Translations under genes and position numbers: made by a program
Notes under the pieces: generated by a model
The model's input: only the letters and a program-made list of their open reading frames with translations
Database searches by the model: none
What the model was told of the DNA's origin: nothing
Shown here: one piece after another, positions 33,255 to 42,872 of the stretch
How positions within the stretch are numbered: the first letter of the stretch is position 1
How the letters are laid out: each line of letters opens with the position of its first letter
DNA from: Anaeromyxobacter oryzae
GTDB taxonomy: Bacteria; Myxococcota; Myxococcia; Myxococcales; Anaeromyxobacteraceae
NCBI RefSeq assembly: GCF_023169945.1
Contig: NZ_AP025591.1
Location: 3,092,481-3,156,480 of the forward strand
DNA length: 64,000 nt
Direction: 5' to 3'

Positions 33255-34223
33255 ATGCCTCAAGCCGCTCCCCAGCACCCCGCCCGCTCGCCCGACGCCC
33301 TGCTCGGGTGGATGGGCGGCCTCGCGGACCCGACCCGGCTCCGGGCCCTCCGCGTCCTGGAGCGCGGCGAGCTGTCGGTGCTCGAGCTCCGGGAGGTGCT
33401 GGCGCTCCCGCAGTCCACCGTGAGCCGCCACCTGAAGGTCCTCTCGGACCTCGGCTGGCTCACCTCGCGGCGCGAGGGCACCCAGGTCTTCTACGGGCTC
33501 GCCCCGGAGCTCGACCCGGTGGCGCGGAAGCTCTGGCTCCTCGCCCGTGCAGAGACCGAGGAGTGGCCGGTGGTCCGGCAGGACCAAGGCCGCCTCGAGG
33601 CGGTGCGCGCCCGCCGCGACGGCGCCCAGCGGTTCTTCGCCGGCGCCGCCGGCGCATGGGACGAGCTCCGCGCGAAGGTCTACGGCCGCGCGTTCGGGAC
33701 CGAGGCGCTTCTCGCGCTCCTGCCGCCGGGCTGGACCGTCGCCGATCTCGGCTGCGGCACCGGCGCGCTCGTCGCCGAGCTCGCGCCGCGCGTCCGGAGG
33801 GTCGTCGCGGTGGACCAGTCCGCGGCCATGCTCCGCGCGGCCCGGAAGCGCACCGCCAGCCTGCCGAACGTGGAGCTGCACGAGGCCGACCTTGCCGCGC
33901 TCCCGCTCGAGACCGGCCGCTGCGACGCCGCGCTCATGACGCTGGTCCTCGCCTACCTCGACGCGCCGCTCCCGGCGCTCCGCGAGGCGGCCCGGATCCT
34001 CCGGCCCGGCGGCCGCCTGGTGGTGATCGACGCCGCCCGGCATGACGACGAGGAGCTCCGCCGGCGGATGGGCCAGGCCCGCCCCGGCTTCGAGCCCGCC
34101 GCGCTGGCCGCGCTCCTCCGCGAGGCCGGTCTCGTCCAGGTCGCCGCCCGCTCCCTCCCGCCCGAGCCGGGCGCCAAGGGGCCCGGGCTCGTCGTCTGTG
34201 CGGGCGAGCGACCCGCGAGGTAG
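33255..34223 (+). CDS. sahR: ArsR-family regulator fused to SAM-dependent methyltransferase (SahR-like)
   Basis: A 322-residue fusion. Residues 10-105 are an ArsR winged helix: [27 protein letters not shown], then [19 protein letters not shown] and a basic wing. No metal-binding Cys cluster (ELCVCDL-like) is present. Residues about 140-315 are a class I methyltransferase fold with [15 protein letters not shown] (from 163) and an AVDQS second strand. Placed 44 bases before ahcY, it fits SahR, the ArsR regulator of SAH recycling. The methyltransferase domain probably senses SAH or SAM rather than acting as an enzyme. The symbol rests on context. Confidence 0.75.
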   Translation: MPQAAPQHPARSPDALLGWMGGLADPTRLRALRVLERGELSVLELREVLALPQSTVSRHLKVLSDLGWLTSRREGTQVFYGLAPELDPVARKLWLLARAETEEWPVVRQDQGRLEAVRARRDGAQRFFAGAAGAWDELRAKVYGRAFGTEALLALLPPGWTVADLGCGTGALVAELAPRVRRVVAVDQSAAMLRAARKRTASLPNVELHEADLAALPLETGRCDAALMTLVLAYLDAPLPALREAARILRPGGRLVVIDAARHDDEELRRRMGQARPGFEPAALAALLREAGLVQVAARSLPPEPGAKGPGLVVCAGERPAR

Positions 34224-34267
34224 AACCCCCCGACCAAAAGCCGTTCCCGAACAGGAGAGAACCGACG

Positions 34268-35752
34268 ATGGCCGTTTCCGCCGCGAAGAAGAAGCCCGCC
34301 GTCCGCGCCGTCCCCCCGCCCGCGCCGCTCGAGTACAAGGTGAAGGACATCGGCCTCGCCGAGTGGGGCCGCAAGGAGATCGAGCTCGCCGAGAAGGAGA
34401 TGCCCGGCCTCATGGCGGTGCGCCGCGAGTACGCGCGCCAGAAGCCGCTCGCCGGTCAGCGCATCACCGGCTCGCTCCACATGACGATCCAGACCGCGGT
34501 CCTCATCGAGACGCTCGCCGACCTCGGCGCCGACGTCCGGTGGGCGAGCTGCAACATCTTCTCGACGCAGGACCACGCCGCGGCGGCGGTGGTCGTGGGG
34601 CGCGGCGGCACCGTCGAGCGGCCCGCCGGCGTCCCGGTGTTCGCCTGGAAGGGCGAGACGCTCGAGGAGTACTGGGAGTGCACCGAGCGCGCCCTCGACT
34701 TCGGCGACGGCAAGGGCCCGACGCAGATCGTGGACGACGGCGGCGACGCGACGCTCCTCATCCACAAGGGCGTCGAGTTCGAGAAGGCCGGCAAGGTCCC
34801 GTCCCCGAAGGCGTCCGACTCCGAGGAGTACGCGGTGGTCCTGAAGCTCCTCGCGAAGGAGCTCAAGGCGAGCCCGGGCCGCTGGACGAAGGTCGCGAAG
34901 GACTGCGCCGGCGTCACCGAGGAGACCACCACCGGCGTCCACCGGCTCTACGACATGCAGAAGGCGGGCACGCTCCTCTTCCCCGCCATCAACGTGAACG
35001 ACTCCGTCACGAAGTCCAAGTTCGACAACCTGTACGGCTGCCGCCACTCGCTCGTCGACGGCCTGAACCGCGCGACGGACGTGATGCTCGCCGGGAAGCT
35101 CTGCGTCGTGTGCGGGTACGGCGACGTCGGCAAGGGCTGCGCCCAGGCGCTCCGCGGGCAGGGCGCGCGCGTGGTCGTCACCGAGATCGACCCCATCAAC
35201 GCGCTCCAGGCCTCGATGGAGGGCTACCAGGTCGTCCGGCTCGAGGACGTCGTCTCGCAGGCGGACGTCTTCGTCACCGCCACCGGGAACCTCGACGTCA
35301 TCACCGTCGAGCACATGAAGGCGATGAAGGACTGCGCCATCGTCGGGAACATCGGCCACTTCGACAACGAGATCGACATGGCCGGCCTGAAGAAGGTGAC
35401 GGAGCGGGTGAACATCAAGCCCCAGTACGACGCGTTCGTGTTCGAGGACGGCCACCGCGTCCTCGTCCTCGCCGAGGGGCGCCTCCTGAACCTCGGCTGC
35501 GCGACCGGGCACCCGTCGTTCGTGATGTCGAACTCGTTCACGAACCAGACGCTCGCGCAGCTCGAGCTCGCGACGAACCGGGCGAGCTACGAGAAGAAGG
35601 TCTACACGCTCCCGAAGCACCTCGACGAGAAGGTGGCGGCGCTGCACCTCGAGCAGATCGGGGCGCGCCTCACGAAGCTCACGAAGAAGCAGGCGGCCTA
35701 CATCGGCGTGCCCGCGGCCGGCCCGTTCAAGCCGGACCACTACCGGTACTAG
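34268..35752 (+). CDS. ahcY: Adenosylhomocysteinase
   Basis: A 494-residue NAD-dependent enzyme splitting S-adenosylhomocysteine into adenosine and homocysteine. [15 protein letters not shown] and [14 protein letters not shown] bind substrate. [18 protein letters not shown] is the catalytic Lys/Asp region. [18 protein letters not shown] is the NAD site, and the C-terminal KPDHYRY supplies the conserved Lys-Tyr pair. A typical internal insertion lengthens it relative to the mammalian enzyme. AGGAGA lies 9 bases before the ATG. It is probably co-transcribed with the SahR-like gene. No SAH riboswitch fits in the 44-base gap. Confidence 0.96.
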   Translation: MAVSAAKKKPAVRAVPPPAPLEYKVKDIGLAEWGRKEIELAEKEMPGLMAVRREYARQKPLAGQRITGSLHMTIQTAVLIETLADLGADVRWASCNIFSTQDHAAAAVVVGRGGTVERPAGVPVFAWKGETLEEYWECTERALDFGDGKGPTQIVDDGGDATLLIHKGVEFEKAGKVPSPKASDSEEYAVVLKLLAKELKASPGRWTKVAKDCAGVTEETTTGVHRLYDMQKAGTLLFPAINVNDSVTKSKFDNLYGCRHSLVDGLNRATDVMLAGKLCVVCGYGDVGKGCAQALRGQGARVVVTEIDPINALQASMEGYQVVRLEDVVSQADVFVTATGNLDVITVEHMKAMKDCAIVGNIGHFDNEIDMAGLKKVTERVNIKPQYDAFVFEDGHRVLVLAEGRLLNLGCATGHPSFVMSNSFTNQTLAQLELATNRASYEKKVYTLPKHLDEKVAALHLEQIGARLTKLTKKQAAYIGVPAAGPFKPDHYRY

Positions 35753-35869
35753 GCAGGAAGGGCCGTCAGGCCTGCGGCTTCAGGCCCTCGGGGGACCGGT
35801 GGAGACATCGGTGCCCCCGGGGCCTGTGACCGAGCGCCTGGCAGCCCCTCGCGACGATCCCGGCGTCGC

Positions 35870-35898
35870 TTGGCGTCGCGGCCCGCGAGCGGTAGGTT
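35870..35898 (+). promoter_or_regulatory. Promoter of uppP-nudix-manC
   Basis: TTGGCG (35870-35875), a 17-base spacer, TAGGTT (35893-35898), then 12 bases to the ATG. Confidence 0.5.
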
Positions 35899-35910
35899 CC
35901 CGGTCCGAAG

Positions 35911-36798
35911 ATGAGCCTCCTCTCCGCAGCCTTCCTCGGCGTCGTGCAGGCGCTGACCGAGTTCCTCCCGGTCAGCTCCACCGCCCACCTCCTCATCGCC
36001 GGCGAGCTCCTCGGCCACTCGCTGTCCGACGACCGCTTCCGCGCGTTCTCCACGATCATCCAGATGGGCACCACCATCGCGGTGCTCGTCTACTTCCGGT
36101 CCGACTTGTACCGGCTCGCCCAGGCCGCGCTGGGCTCGCTCCGCCGCCGGCGCCCCTTCGAGACGGCCGAGAGCCGGCTCGCCTGGTACATCGTGCTCGG
36201 GACGATCCCGGCGGCAGTCCTGGGGAAGCTCCTCGAGCGACGCATCGAGGCGCTCGGAAACCTCGTCATCGCCGGATCCCTCGTCGTCCTCGGGGTGATC
36301 CTCCTCGCGGCGGAGCGCCTCGCGCGGCACGTCCGCAGCGTGGACGACGTGACGGCGAAGGACGCGTTCCTCGTCGGCTGCGCCCAGGCGCTCGCGCTGG
36401 TTCCGGGCAGCTCGCGCTCCGGCACGACCATCACCGCGGGCATGCTCCTCGACCTCAAGCGCGAGGCCGCGGCCCGGTTCAGCTTCCTCCTCTCCGTCCC
36501 CATCACGGTCGGCGCGGGCGGCTACAAGCTGCTCAAGCTCGCGAAGGCGGGGCCGGGGCTCGGCGACGGGTGGGGGCTCGCGACGCTCGTCGGGACGGTG
36601 GTCGCCGGCGTCGCGGGGTACCTCGTCATCGACTGGCTCCTCGGGTGGCTCCGGACGCGGACCACGTACCTGTTCGTGGCCTGGCGCATCGTGGCCGGCG
36701 TCGCGATCGCGTTCCTGGTCTGGAAGGGCGTCCTCCCCGAGAACGACGACCGTCCTTCGCAGCCGCCTGCGGCGCTGCACGCCTCCGCCGCCCCGTGA
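35911..36798 (+). CDS. uppP: Undecaprenyl-diphosphatase (BacA type)
   Basis: A 295-residue inner-membrane enzyme recycling undecaprenyl diphosphate to the monophosphate carrier used for peptidoglycan and polysaccharides. VVQALTEFLPVSSTAHL carries the E-rich motif, and LVPGSSRSGTTITAGML is the PGxSRSxxT motif with catalytic Ser/Arg. About eight helices are visible. Its stop overlaps the nudix start by GTGA, placing lipid-carrier supply in the same transcript as GDP-mannose synthesis. Confidence 0.94.
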   Translation: MSLLSAAFLGVVQALTEFLPVSSTAHLLIAGELLGHSLSDDRFRAFSTIIQMGTTIAVLVYFRSDLYRLAQAALGSLRRRRPFETAESRLAWYIVLGTIPAAVLGKLLERRIEALGNLVIAGSLVVLGVILLAAERLARHVRSVDDVTAKDAFLVGCAQALALVPGSSRSGTTITAGMLLDLKREAAARFSFLLSVPITVGAGGYKLLKLAKAGPGLGDGWGLATLVGTVVAGVAGYLVIDWLLGWLRTRTTYLFVAWRIVAGVAIAFLVWKGVLPENDDRPSQPPAALHASAAP

Positions 36799-37385
36799 CC
36801 CTCGCCGACCTCGCCGCTGCCCTCGCGACGTTCGAGGCGCGCGAGGCGCCGGTGGATCGGATCCCGCCGGACCACCTCCCGCGGGCCGGGTTCGCGCGCG
36901 CGGCGGTTCTGGTCCCGCTCCACGAGCGGGACGGCCAGGTGCACGTGCTGCTCACGCGCCGCCCGGCCGCGATGCGGCGCCACGCCGGGCAGATGAGCTT
37001 CCCCGGCGGCCGCCTCGAGCCGGGGGAGGAGACCCTCGCCGCCGCGCTCCGCGAGGCGCACGAGGAGATCGGGCTCGAGCCCTCCCGCGCCGACGTGATG
37101 GGCCGCCTCAGCGAGACCCTCGTCCTCCAGTCGGCCTTCCGCTTGACGCCGTGGGTGGCTTCGGTGCCATATCCGTATCCCTACGCGGCGGCGGCGGGGG
37201 AGGTTGAGGAGATCCTGCACGTGCCCCTCGCGGCGCTCGCCCGTCCCGGCGCGCACCGGGTCGAGCCGCGCGAGGTCTACGGCCTGAGGCTCGACGTGCA
37301 CTTCTTCTCGGTCGGCGGGGACGTGATCTGGGGCGCCACGGGGCGCGTCCTCGCCGAGCTGCTCACGCTCTGGAGGAACTCGTGA
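36795..37385 (+). CDS. Nudix hydrolase, CoA pyrophosphatase (NudL/UPF0035) type
   Basis: A 196-residue enzyme. LLTRRPAAMRRHAGQMSFPGGR is the UPF0035-specific segment preceding the Nudix box. GGRLEPGEETLAAALREAHEEIGL carries the metal-binding Glu residues. Relatives hydrolyse CoA and related diphosphates. The start GTG overlaps uppP, and the stop overlaps manC by GTGA. Its place in a cell-envelope operon is odd for CoA turnover and could mean a different diphosphate substrate. Confidence 0.85.
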   Translation: MTLADLAAALATFEAREAPVDRIPPDHLPRAGFARAAVLVPLHERDGQVHVLLTRRPAAMRRHAGQMSFPGGRLEPGEETLAAALREAHEEIGLEPSRADVMGRLSETLVLQSAFRLTPWVASVPYPYPYAAAAGEVEEILHVPLAALARPGAHRVEPREVYGLRLDVHFFSVGGDVIWGATGRVLAELLTLWRNS

Positions 37386-38470
37386 AGATCTACCCGGTGA
37401 TCATGGCCGGCGGCTCGGGGACGCGGTTCTGGCCGCTGTCGCGCAAGAGCCGCCCGAAGCAGTTCCTCGCGCTCGCCGGCGACGGGCCGCTCCTCGCCTC
37501 GACGATCGGGCGGCTCCCGCCCCTCGCGAAGCCGAAGGAGACCTACGTCGTGTGCGGGCCGCAGCACGCGGCCGCTGCCAGGCGGATGGTGCCTTCGCTG
37601 CCGAAGGAGAACTTCATCGTGGAGCCCTGCGCGCGGAACACCGCGCCGTGCGTCGGCCTCGCCGCGCTCCACGTCGCGGCGAAGGACCCGAAGGGCGTCA
37701 TCGCGATGCTCCCCGCCGATCACCACATCGCGCGGCCCGACGCGTTCCGCGACGCGCTCTCGGCGGCCGCCCAGCTCGCCGAGGCGGGGTCCATCGCCAC
37801 GATCGGCATCCACCCGTCGCGCCCGGAGACCGGCTACGGCTACCTGAAGCTCGGGCCCCGGCTCGCCGCGCGGGCGAAGGGCAAGGCGCGCTTCCAGGCC
37901 CACAAGGTGGAGCGGTTCGTCGAGAAGCCGGACGTGGTGACCGCGGCGCGCTACCTCGCCGACGGGAACTACCTCTGGAACTCGGGCATCTTCGTGTTCC
38001 GCGCCGACGTCATCCTCGAGGAGATCGCCCGCGCGATGCCGGTGCTCCGCGAGCAGCTCGAGGTGATCCGCGCCTCGCTCGGCACCCCGGCCTACGCGAA
38101 GACGCTGAAGCGCGTCTTCCCCGACTGCCCCTCCATCTCCATCGACTACGGCGTGATGGAGAAGAGCCACCGGATCGCGGTCGTCCCCGCGGAGTTCGGC
38201 TGGAGCGACGTGGGCAGCTTCGCCGCCCTCTCGGACGTCCGGGAGCAGGACCACCTCGGCAACGTCGCCGAGGGCGACGCGATGGTGATCGACGGCCGGA
38301 ACAACGTCGTGCTCGCCACGAAGGCCCGGCCGGTCGCGGTGATCGGCCTCGAGGACGTGATCGTGGTGGACGCGGGCGACGCGATCCTCGTCTGCCGGCG
38401 CGACCGCGCGCAGGACGTCCGGAAGGCGGTCGAGGAGCTGGGGCGGCGCGGGCGAGAAGAGCTGCTCTGA
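37382..38470 (+). CDS. manC: Mannose-1-phosphate guanylyltransferase
   Basis: A 362-residue enzyme making GDP-mannose from mannose-1-phosphate and GTP. MAGGSGTRFWPLSRKSRPKQFLAL is the nucleotide-binding signature. VEKPDVVTAARYL and NYLWNSGIFVF are further conserved segments. It lacks the C-terminal isomerase domain of bifunctional ManC/AlgA. It is coupled to the nudix gene by GTGA and followed, after a 233-base gap, by a phosphomannomutase gene. Confidence 0.93.
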   Translation: MKIYPVIMAGGSGTRFWPLSRKSRPKQFLALAGDGPLLASTIGRLPPLAKPKETYVVCGPQHAAAARRMVPSLPKENFIVEPCARNTAPCVGLAALHVAAKDPKGVIAMLPADHHIARPDAFRDALSAAAQLAEAGSIATIGIHPSRPETGYGYLKLGPRLAARAKGKARFQAHKVERFVEKPDVVTAARYLADGNYLWNSGIFVFRADVILEEIARAMPVLREQLEVIRASLGTPAYAKTLKRVFPDCPSISIDYGVMEKSHRIAVVPAEFGWSDVGSFAALSDVREQDHLGNVAEGDAMVIDGRNNVVLATKARPVAVIGLEDVIVVDAGDAILVCRRDRAQDVRKAVEELGRRGREELL

Positions 38471-38703
38471 TCGCGGCCTTCGAGCGCCGGGCCGCCCGGG
38501 GTGGGAAGAGCTCCTCCGGGCGCGTCGCGTCGTCACGTCCGTGACGCTCGAGCGCGGCGTCAGGCCGCCGTGGAACCAGCGGCCACGCGCCCGGGGAGGT
38601 GTTATACGTCCGCGCGGTCGCCGTCCCGTGGCCGGGCGGTGCCGTTTCGGGCTGCTGCCCCCGTCACGGTGCGGGACGGACATTCGAGACGGAGACCACC
38701 CTC

Positions 38704-40074
38704 ATGCCGAAGCTGTCGCCGACCATCTTCCGCGAGTACGACATCCGCGGGCTCGTCGATCGGGACCTCACCGAGGAGGCCGTGAGCCTCGTCGGGAAGG
38801 CGCTCGGGACCAGGATCCGGGAGAAGGGCGGCAAGCGCGCGGCCGTCGGCCGAGACTGCCGCCTCTCCGGCCCGAAGTTCGCGAAGGCGATGATCGACGC
38901 GCTCGTCTCGACGGGCGTCGACGTGGTGGATCTCGGCGTCGTCCCGACGCCGCTCACGTACTTCGCCGCCCACACGCTCGACGTGGACGGGATCTGCATG
39001 ATCACCGGGTCCCACAACCCGCCGGAGTACAACGGCCTCAAGGTCGGCCTCGGCTCCGCGACGTTCCACGGCGAGGAGATCCAGGATCTCCGCCGCTTCG
39101 CGGAGTCCGGGAAGTTCGCGGTCGGGCAGGGGAAGGTGACGGCGCACGACCTCGTGACGCCCTACCGCGAGTACGTCCGGCAGAACCTCCGCCTCGGGAA
39201 GCGGAAGCTCAAGGTCGTCGTCGACGCCGGGAACGGCACCGGCGGCGTGGTCGCGGTCCCGCTCTTCCAGGCGCTCGGCTTCGAGGTGATCCCGCTGTTC
39301 CTCGAGATGGACGGGCGCTTCCCGAACCACCACCCGGACCCGACCGTCGAGAAGAACCTGGAGCAGCTCAGGAAGAAGGTCCTCGAGGTGAAGGCCGACG
39401 TCGGCATCGCGTACGACGGCGACGCGGACCGGGTCGGCGCCGTCGACGAGAAGGGGAACGTGCTCTGGGGCGACCAGATCATGATCCTCTTCGCTCGCGC
39501 GCTCCTCGCCGAGGAGCCCGGCGCCGCCATCGTGGGCGAGGTGAAGTGCTCGTTCACCCTCTACGACGACATCGCGAGGCACGGCGGCCGGCCGATCATG
39601 TGGAAGGCCGGGCACAGCCTCATCAAGGCGAAGATGAAGGAGCAGCACGCCCTCCTGGCCGGCGAGATGAGCGGCCACATCTTCTTCGCGCACCGCTGGT
39701 TCGGGTTCGACGACGGCATCTACTCCTCGGCGCGGCTCCTCGAGCTCCTCACCCACACCGACCAGCCGATGTCCGCGCTCCTCGCGGACGTGCCGAGGAC
39801 GTACTCGACGCCGGAGCTGCGCGCCGACTGCCCCGAGGAGAAGAAGTTCGAGGTGGTCCGCCGCGCCCAGGAGTACTTCAAGTCGCGGTACGACGCGGTG
39901 ACCGTCGACGGCGTCCGGGTCGTGTTCCCCGACGGCTGGGGGCTCGTGCGCGCGTCCAACACCCAGCCGCTCCTCGTGCTCCGGTTCGAGGCGAAGACGC
40001 CGGAGCGCCTCGCCGAGATCCAGTCGCTCGTCCGCGGCAAGGTCGACGAGCTGCTCCGCGAAGTGGGGGCCTGA
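38704..40074 (+). CDS. Phosphomannomutase/phosphoglucomutase
   Basis: A 456-residue alpha-D-phosphohexomutase. FREYDIRGLVDRDLTEE is the N-terminal motif. MITGSHNPPEYNGLKV carries the phosphorylated Ser. AYDGDADRVGAVD is the Mg site, and GEMSGHIFF and RASNTQPLLVLRFEA are the sugar- and phosphate-binding loops. It is of the ManB/AlgC type and supplies mannose-1-phosphate to the neighbouring guanylyltransferase. ATG 38704 starts at the conserved region. A TTATAC stretch near 38601 may mark a promoter with a leader of about 95 bases. Confidence 0.93.
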   Translation: MPKLSPTIFREYDIRGLVDRDLTEEAVSLVGKALGTRIREKGGKRAAVGRDCRLSGPKFAKAMIDALVSTGVDVVDLGVVPTPLTYFAAHTLDVDGICMITGSHNPPEYNGLKVGLGSATFHGEEIQDLRRFAESGKFAVGQGKVTAHDLVTPYREYVRQNLRLGKRKLKVVVDAGNGTGGVVAVPLFQALGFEVIPLFLEMDGRFPNHHPDPTVEKNLEQLRKKVLEVKADVGIAYDGDADRVGAVDEKGNVLWGDQIMILFARALLAEEPGAAIVGEVKCSFTLYDDIARHGGRPIMWKAGHSLIKAKMKEQHALLAGEMSGHIFFAHRWFGFDDGIYSSARLLELLTHTDQPMSALLADVPRTYSTPELRADCPEEKKFEVVRRAQEYFKSRYDAVTVDGVRVVFPDGWGLVRASNTQPLLVLRFEAKTPERLAEIQSLVRGKVDELLREVGA

Positions 40075-40078
40075 TCCC

Positions 40079-41041
40079 GTGCGCGCCCTTGCGCTCGGCG
40101 TGGACCTCGGGGGCACGAACGCGCGCGCCGCGGTGGTCGACCGCGACAGCGGCGAGATCGTCGCGTCGCACAAGGAGCCCCTGCGGGATCGCGCGCCGGA
40201 GGCGGTCGTCGCGATCGTGGTCCACGCGATCCGCGAGGCGACCGGGGCGGCGGGGATCTCGCCCGACGCGTGCGGCGGCGTCGGCGTGGGGGTGGCCGGC
40301 CAGGTGCTGGGATCGACCGGCGTCGTCATCAACGCGCCGAACCTCGGCTGGCGCGACGTGCCGTTCGGCCGGCTGCTCGAGGGCGCCCTCGGGATCCCGG
40401 TCACGGTCGCCAACGACCTCTCCGTCGCGGCGTGGGGCGAGAAGCGCTTCGGCGCGGCGAAGGGGCTCGAGGACGTCGTCCTCGTCTTCGTCGGCTCCGG
40501 CGTCGGCTCCGGCCTCATCCTCGGCGGCCGCCTCCACTCCGGGGCGCAGGGCGTCGCGGGCGAGTTCGGTCACGTGAAGGTCCGCCCGCTCCGCCCCGAG
40601 ACCGCGATCCGCCGCTGCGGCTGCGGCCAGCTCTCCTGCCTCGAGGCCTACGTCTCCGGCGTGAACGTCGCGGCGCGCGTCCGCGAGGACCTCGCGGCGG
40701 GTGTCCCGACGCTCGTCGGCGAGCGGGTGAAGGGCGATCTTTCGCGGGTCAACGCGAGCGCCATCGACGACGCGTTCTCCGCGGGCGACCCCTACGCGAT
40801 CGCGCGCTGGGAGGAGAACGGCGAGCTGCTCGGCACCGCGATCGCGAACCTCGTCACGATCCTGAACCCGGCCCGCGTGATCCTCGGCGGCGGCGTGATC
40901 CTCGGCTGCCCGAACCTCGCCCGCCTCGTCACACGCCACTTCGAGGAGCAGGTGCTCCGGGCGTCGGCGCGCGGCCTCTCGGTCGAGCGCGCCTGGCTCG
41001 GCGACGACGCGGGCGTGATCGGCGCGGCGGTGCTGGCGTAG
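40079..41041 (+). CDS. ROK family sugar kinase (glucokinase-like)
   Basis: A 320-residue ROK protein. GVDLGGTNARAAVVD is the ATP phosphate-1 motif, NDLSVAAWGE contains the catalytic Asp, and EFGHVKVRP plus CGCGQLSCLEAYVSG form the zinc-binding signature. No helix-turn-helix precedes it, so it is a kinase rather than a repressor. It begins 4 bases after the phosphomutase gene, so it probably provides glucose- or mannose-6-phosphate to it. Confidence 0.9.
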   Translation: MRALALGVDLGGTNARAAVVDRDSGEIVASHKEPLRDRAPEAVVAIVVHAIREATGAAGISPDACGGVGVGVAGQVLGSTGVVINAPNLGWRDVPFGRLLEGALGIPVTVANDLSVAAWGEKRFGAAKGLEDVVLVFVGSGVGSGLILGGRLHSGAQGVAGEFGHVKVRPLRPETAIRRCGCGQLSCLEAYVSGVNVAARVREDLAAGVPTLVGERVKGDLSRVNASAIDDAFSAGDPYAIARWEENGELLGTAIANLVTILNPARVILGGGVILGCPNLARLVTRHFEEQVLRASARGLSVERAWLGDDAGVIGAAVLA

Positions 41042-41048
41042 CCGCTCG

Positions 41049-41795
41049 CTACCGCAGCTCGTACCGGAACGAATACCGGATCCAGCTCGCGACCGGCGTG
41101 TCGCCGCGCCGGGCGGGCTGGAACCGGCAGTGGCGCCGGACCGATGCCACCGCGGCTGCGCCGAACCCGTGCCCTGGATCCTCGACGACGACGGCGTCCG
41201 CCACGGCGCCGTGCTCGTCGACCAGGAGCCGCAGGACGACGCGCCCCTCGACGCCGGCGCGACGCGCCTCGGCGGGATACTCGTCGTCGGGCGGGCTGCA
41301 GCCGCCCGACGGCCGCGCCGGCGTCGTCACCTCGTCCGGTGCCGCGTACCGCTCCGCCTGGTAGGGCCGGACCTCCTTCGGGTCCGGCGCGGTCCGCGGC
41401 ATCGCGCCGTAGAGCGTGTTCCCGGCGGGCGCCGCCATGCCGGTGGCGGTCGTGGTCGCCTCCATCGAGATGCCGATCCTCGGCGGCGCGCGAGACGGCG
41501 GGGCGGCGTCGGGCGGGGGCGGCGCGTTCGGCGGCGGGGGGGCAGGCGCGGCGCGCGGCGGCGGCGCGGCCGGGACGCGGGGGCGGGCCGCGAGTCGGGG
41601 CGCGGGTGCGGCGGGAGCGGCCGGTGGAGCGGGCGCCGGTGGCGGCGGAGCGGGCGGCTCCGGCTGCGCCACCGCCACGAGCTCAACCGGGACCTCCTCG
41701 GACCGCGGCGCCGCCGGAAGGCGCAGGATCGCGAGCGCGAGGCCGCCGTGCAGCGCCGCGGAGAGGACCACCGCCGCCGGACCCCGGACGGTCAC
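41049..41795 (-). CDS. tonB: TonB family energy-transducing protein
   Basis: A 248-residue protein. One N-terminal membrane helix (AAVVLSAALHGGLALAILRL) precedes a long Pro/Ala-rich periplasm-spanning region (residues about 35-110). The last 80 residues are a TonB C-terminal domain (DDEYPAEARRAGVEGRVVLRLLVDEHG). It carries proton-motive energy from ExbB/ExbD to outer-membrane receptors. It starts at GTG immediately after the exbD stop codon, with no gap. No TonB-dependent receptor is in the window. Confidence 0.88.
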   Translation of the reverse strand: MTVRGPAAVVLSAALHGGLALAILRLPAAPRSEEVPVELVAVAQPEPPAPPPPAPAPPAAPAAPAPRLAARPRVPAAPPPRAAPAPPPPNAPPPPDAAPPSRAPPRIGISMEATTTATGMAAPAGNTLYGAMPRTAPDPKEVRPYQAERYAAPDEVTTPARPSGGCSPPDDEYPAEARRAGVEGRVVLRLLVDEHGAVADAVVVEDPGHGFGAAAVASVRRHCRFQPARRGDTPVASWIRYSFRYELR

Positions 41796-42206
41796 CTAGC
41801 GCTCCCGCTCGACGTGGATCGCGAACCGGGTCGCGCCGGCGCCCCGCACGAGGTCGAGGACGTGCACGACGGAGCCGTGGAGCGCGCCCTTGTCCGCCGA
41901 GATGAGCACCCGGGCGTCCTGGTCCTTCGCCACCGCGTCCCGCGTGCGCCGGACGAGCTCCTCGTCGGTGAGCCGGACGCCGTCGAGGTACGTGGTGCCG
42001 TCCTTCGCGAGGACCACGGTGAGGAGCGTCCCGGCGGACTCGCCGCCGTGGGCGACGCGGGGGAGCTCGACGCGGATCGCGGCGCGCACGATGTACGACG
42101 CGGTCACCATGAAGATGATGAGGAGGACGAGGACGATATCGACCAGCGGCGTCACGTTGATGCCGCTGATGAGGTCGTCATCGTCGCCGCCGTTGGTGCC
42201 CGCCAC
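41796..42206 (-). CDS. exbD: ExbD/TolR family protein
   Basis: A 136-residue protein with one membrane helix (GINVTPLVDIVLVLLIIFMVTAS) carrying the essential Asp in the PLVDI motif. A periplasmic domain follows, including ISADKGALHGSVVHVLDLV. The start is GTG 42206, two bases after the exbB stop. With ExbB and TonB it forms the proton-driven motor of the TonB system. TolR identity is less likely because tonB, not tolA/tolB, follows. Confidence 0.92.
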   Translation of the reverse strand: MAGTNGGDDDDLISGINVTPLVDIVLVLLIIFMVTASYIVRAAIRVELPRVAHGGESAGTLLTVVLAKDGTTYLDGVRLTDEELVRRTRDAVAKDQDARVLISADKGALHGSVVHVLDLVRGAGATRFAIHVERER

Positions 42207-42208
42207 GA

Positions 42209-42838
42209 CTAACGCCCTCCGGTCGGCCGCGCCTCGAGGGAGGCGACCGCCGCGTGCCCGAGCGCGCTCGCGCGCTGGGTGGTGCGGCGGAGCGCGCGCT
42301 GGAAGAGGTTGTACGAGACGACCGCGGGGAGCGCCACGATGAGCCCCACCGCGGTGGCGACGAGCGCCTCGCTGATGCCCGCCATCACCGTCCCGGCGCC
42401 CGCTGCGCCCGGGTTCCGGGAGAGGTCCACGAACGCGCGGATGATGCCGAGCACCGTCCCGAAAAGGCCGATGAAGGGGGCGTTGTTCCCGAGCGTCCCG
42501 AGGAACGCGAGCCGCCGCTCGTACGGGATGCGACCCTGCTCGATCGTCGCGGCGACCACCTCGCGGAGCGCGTCGGCGCCCTTCGCCGCGTGCGACACGA
42601 CCGCGCGCACCACGTCGGCCTCCATGCCCGCCTGCTTTCCGACCGCGGCGGCGGCTCCCGCGAGATCCCCGGAGAGCAGCAGCCGCGCGAGCCCGTCGAC
42701 GTCCCGCGGCCGCCGCGCGACGAAGAACACGGTGCGCTCGATCATGATGGCGACGGAGCCGAACGACAGGATCACGAGCAGCCAAAGCACCCACTCGGCG
42801 CCGAGGTTCGTGAGGGCGAGGAGCTTCTGGGAGAGCAT
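42209..42838 (-). CDS. exbB: ExbB/TolQ family proton channel protein
   Basis: A 209-residue protein with three membrane helices. VLWLLVILSFGSVAIMIERTVFF, then LGTLGNNAPFIGLFGTVLGIIRAF and GISEALVATAVGLIVALPAVVSYNLF are the standard MotA/TolQ/ExbB segments. ATG 42838 was selected. An upstream in-frame start would add a stretch that does not look like protein and would run towards the promoter. It is the first gene of exbB-exbD-tonB. Confidence 0.92.
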   Translation of the reverse strand: MLSQKLLALTNLGAEWVLWLLVILSFGSVAIMIERTVFFVARRPRDVDGLARLLLSGDLAGAAAAVGKQAGMEADVVRAVVSHAAKGADALREVVAATIEQGRIPYERRLAFLGTLGNNAPFIGLFGTVLGIIRAFVDLSRNPGAAGAGTVMAGISEALVATAVGLIVALPAVVSYNLFQRALRRTTQRASALGHAAVASLEARPTGGR

Positions 42839-42872
42839 GTTTTCGAGGCCTTTCCCGCGTGGGGACGCCGGT

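Noticed and set aside
34224..34267. SAH riboswitch upstream of ahcY
   Set aside because: The gap to the regulator gene is only 44 bases and shows only a ribosome site. Control seems to be by the ArsR-type regulator instead.
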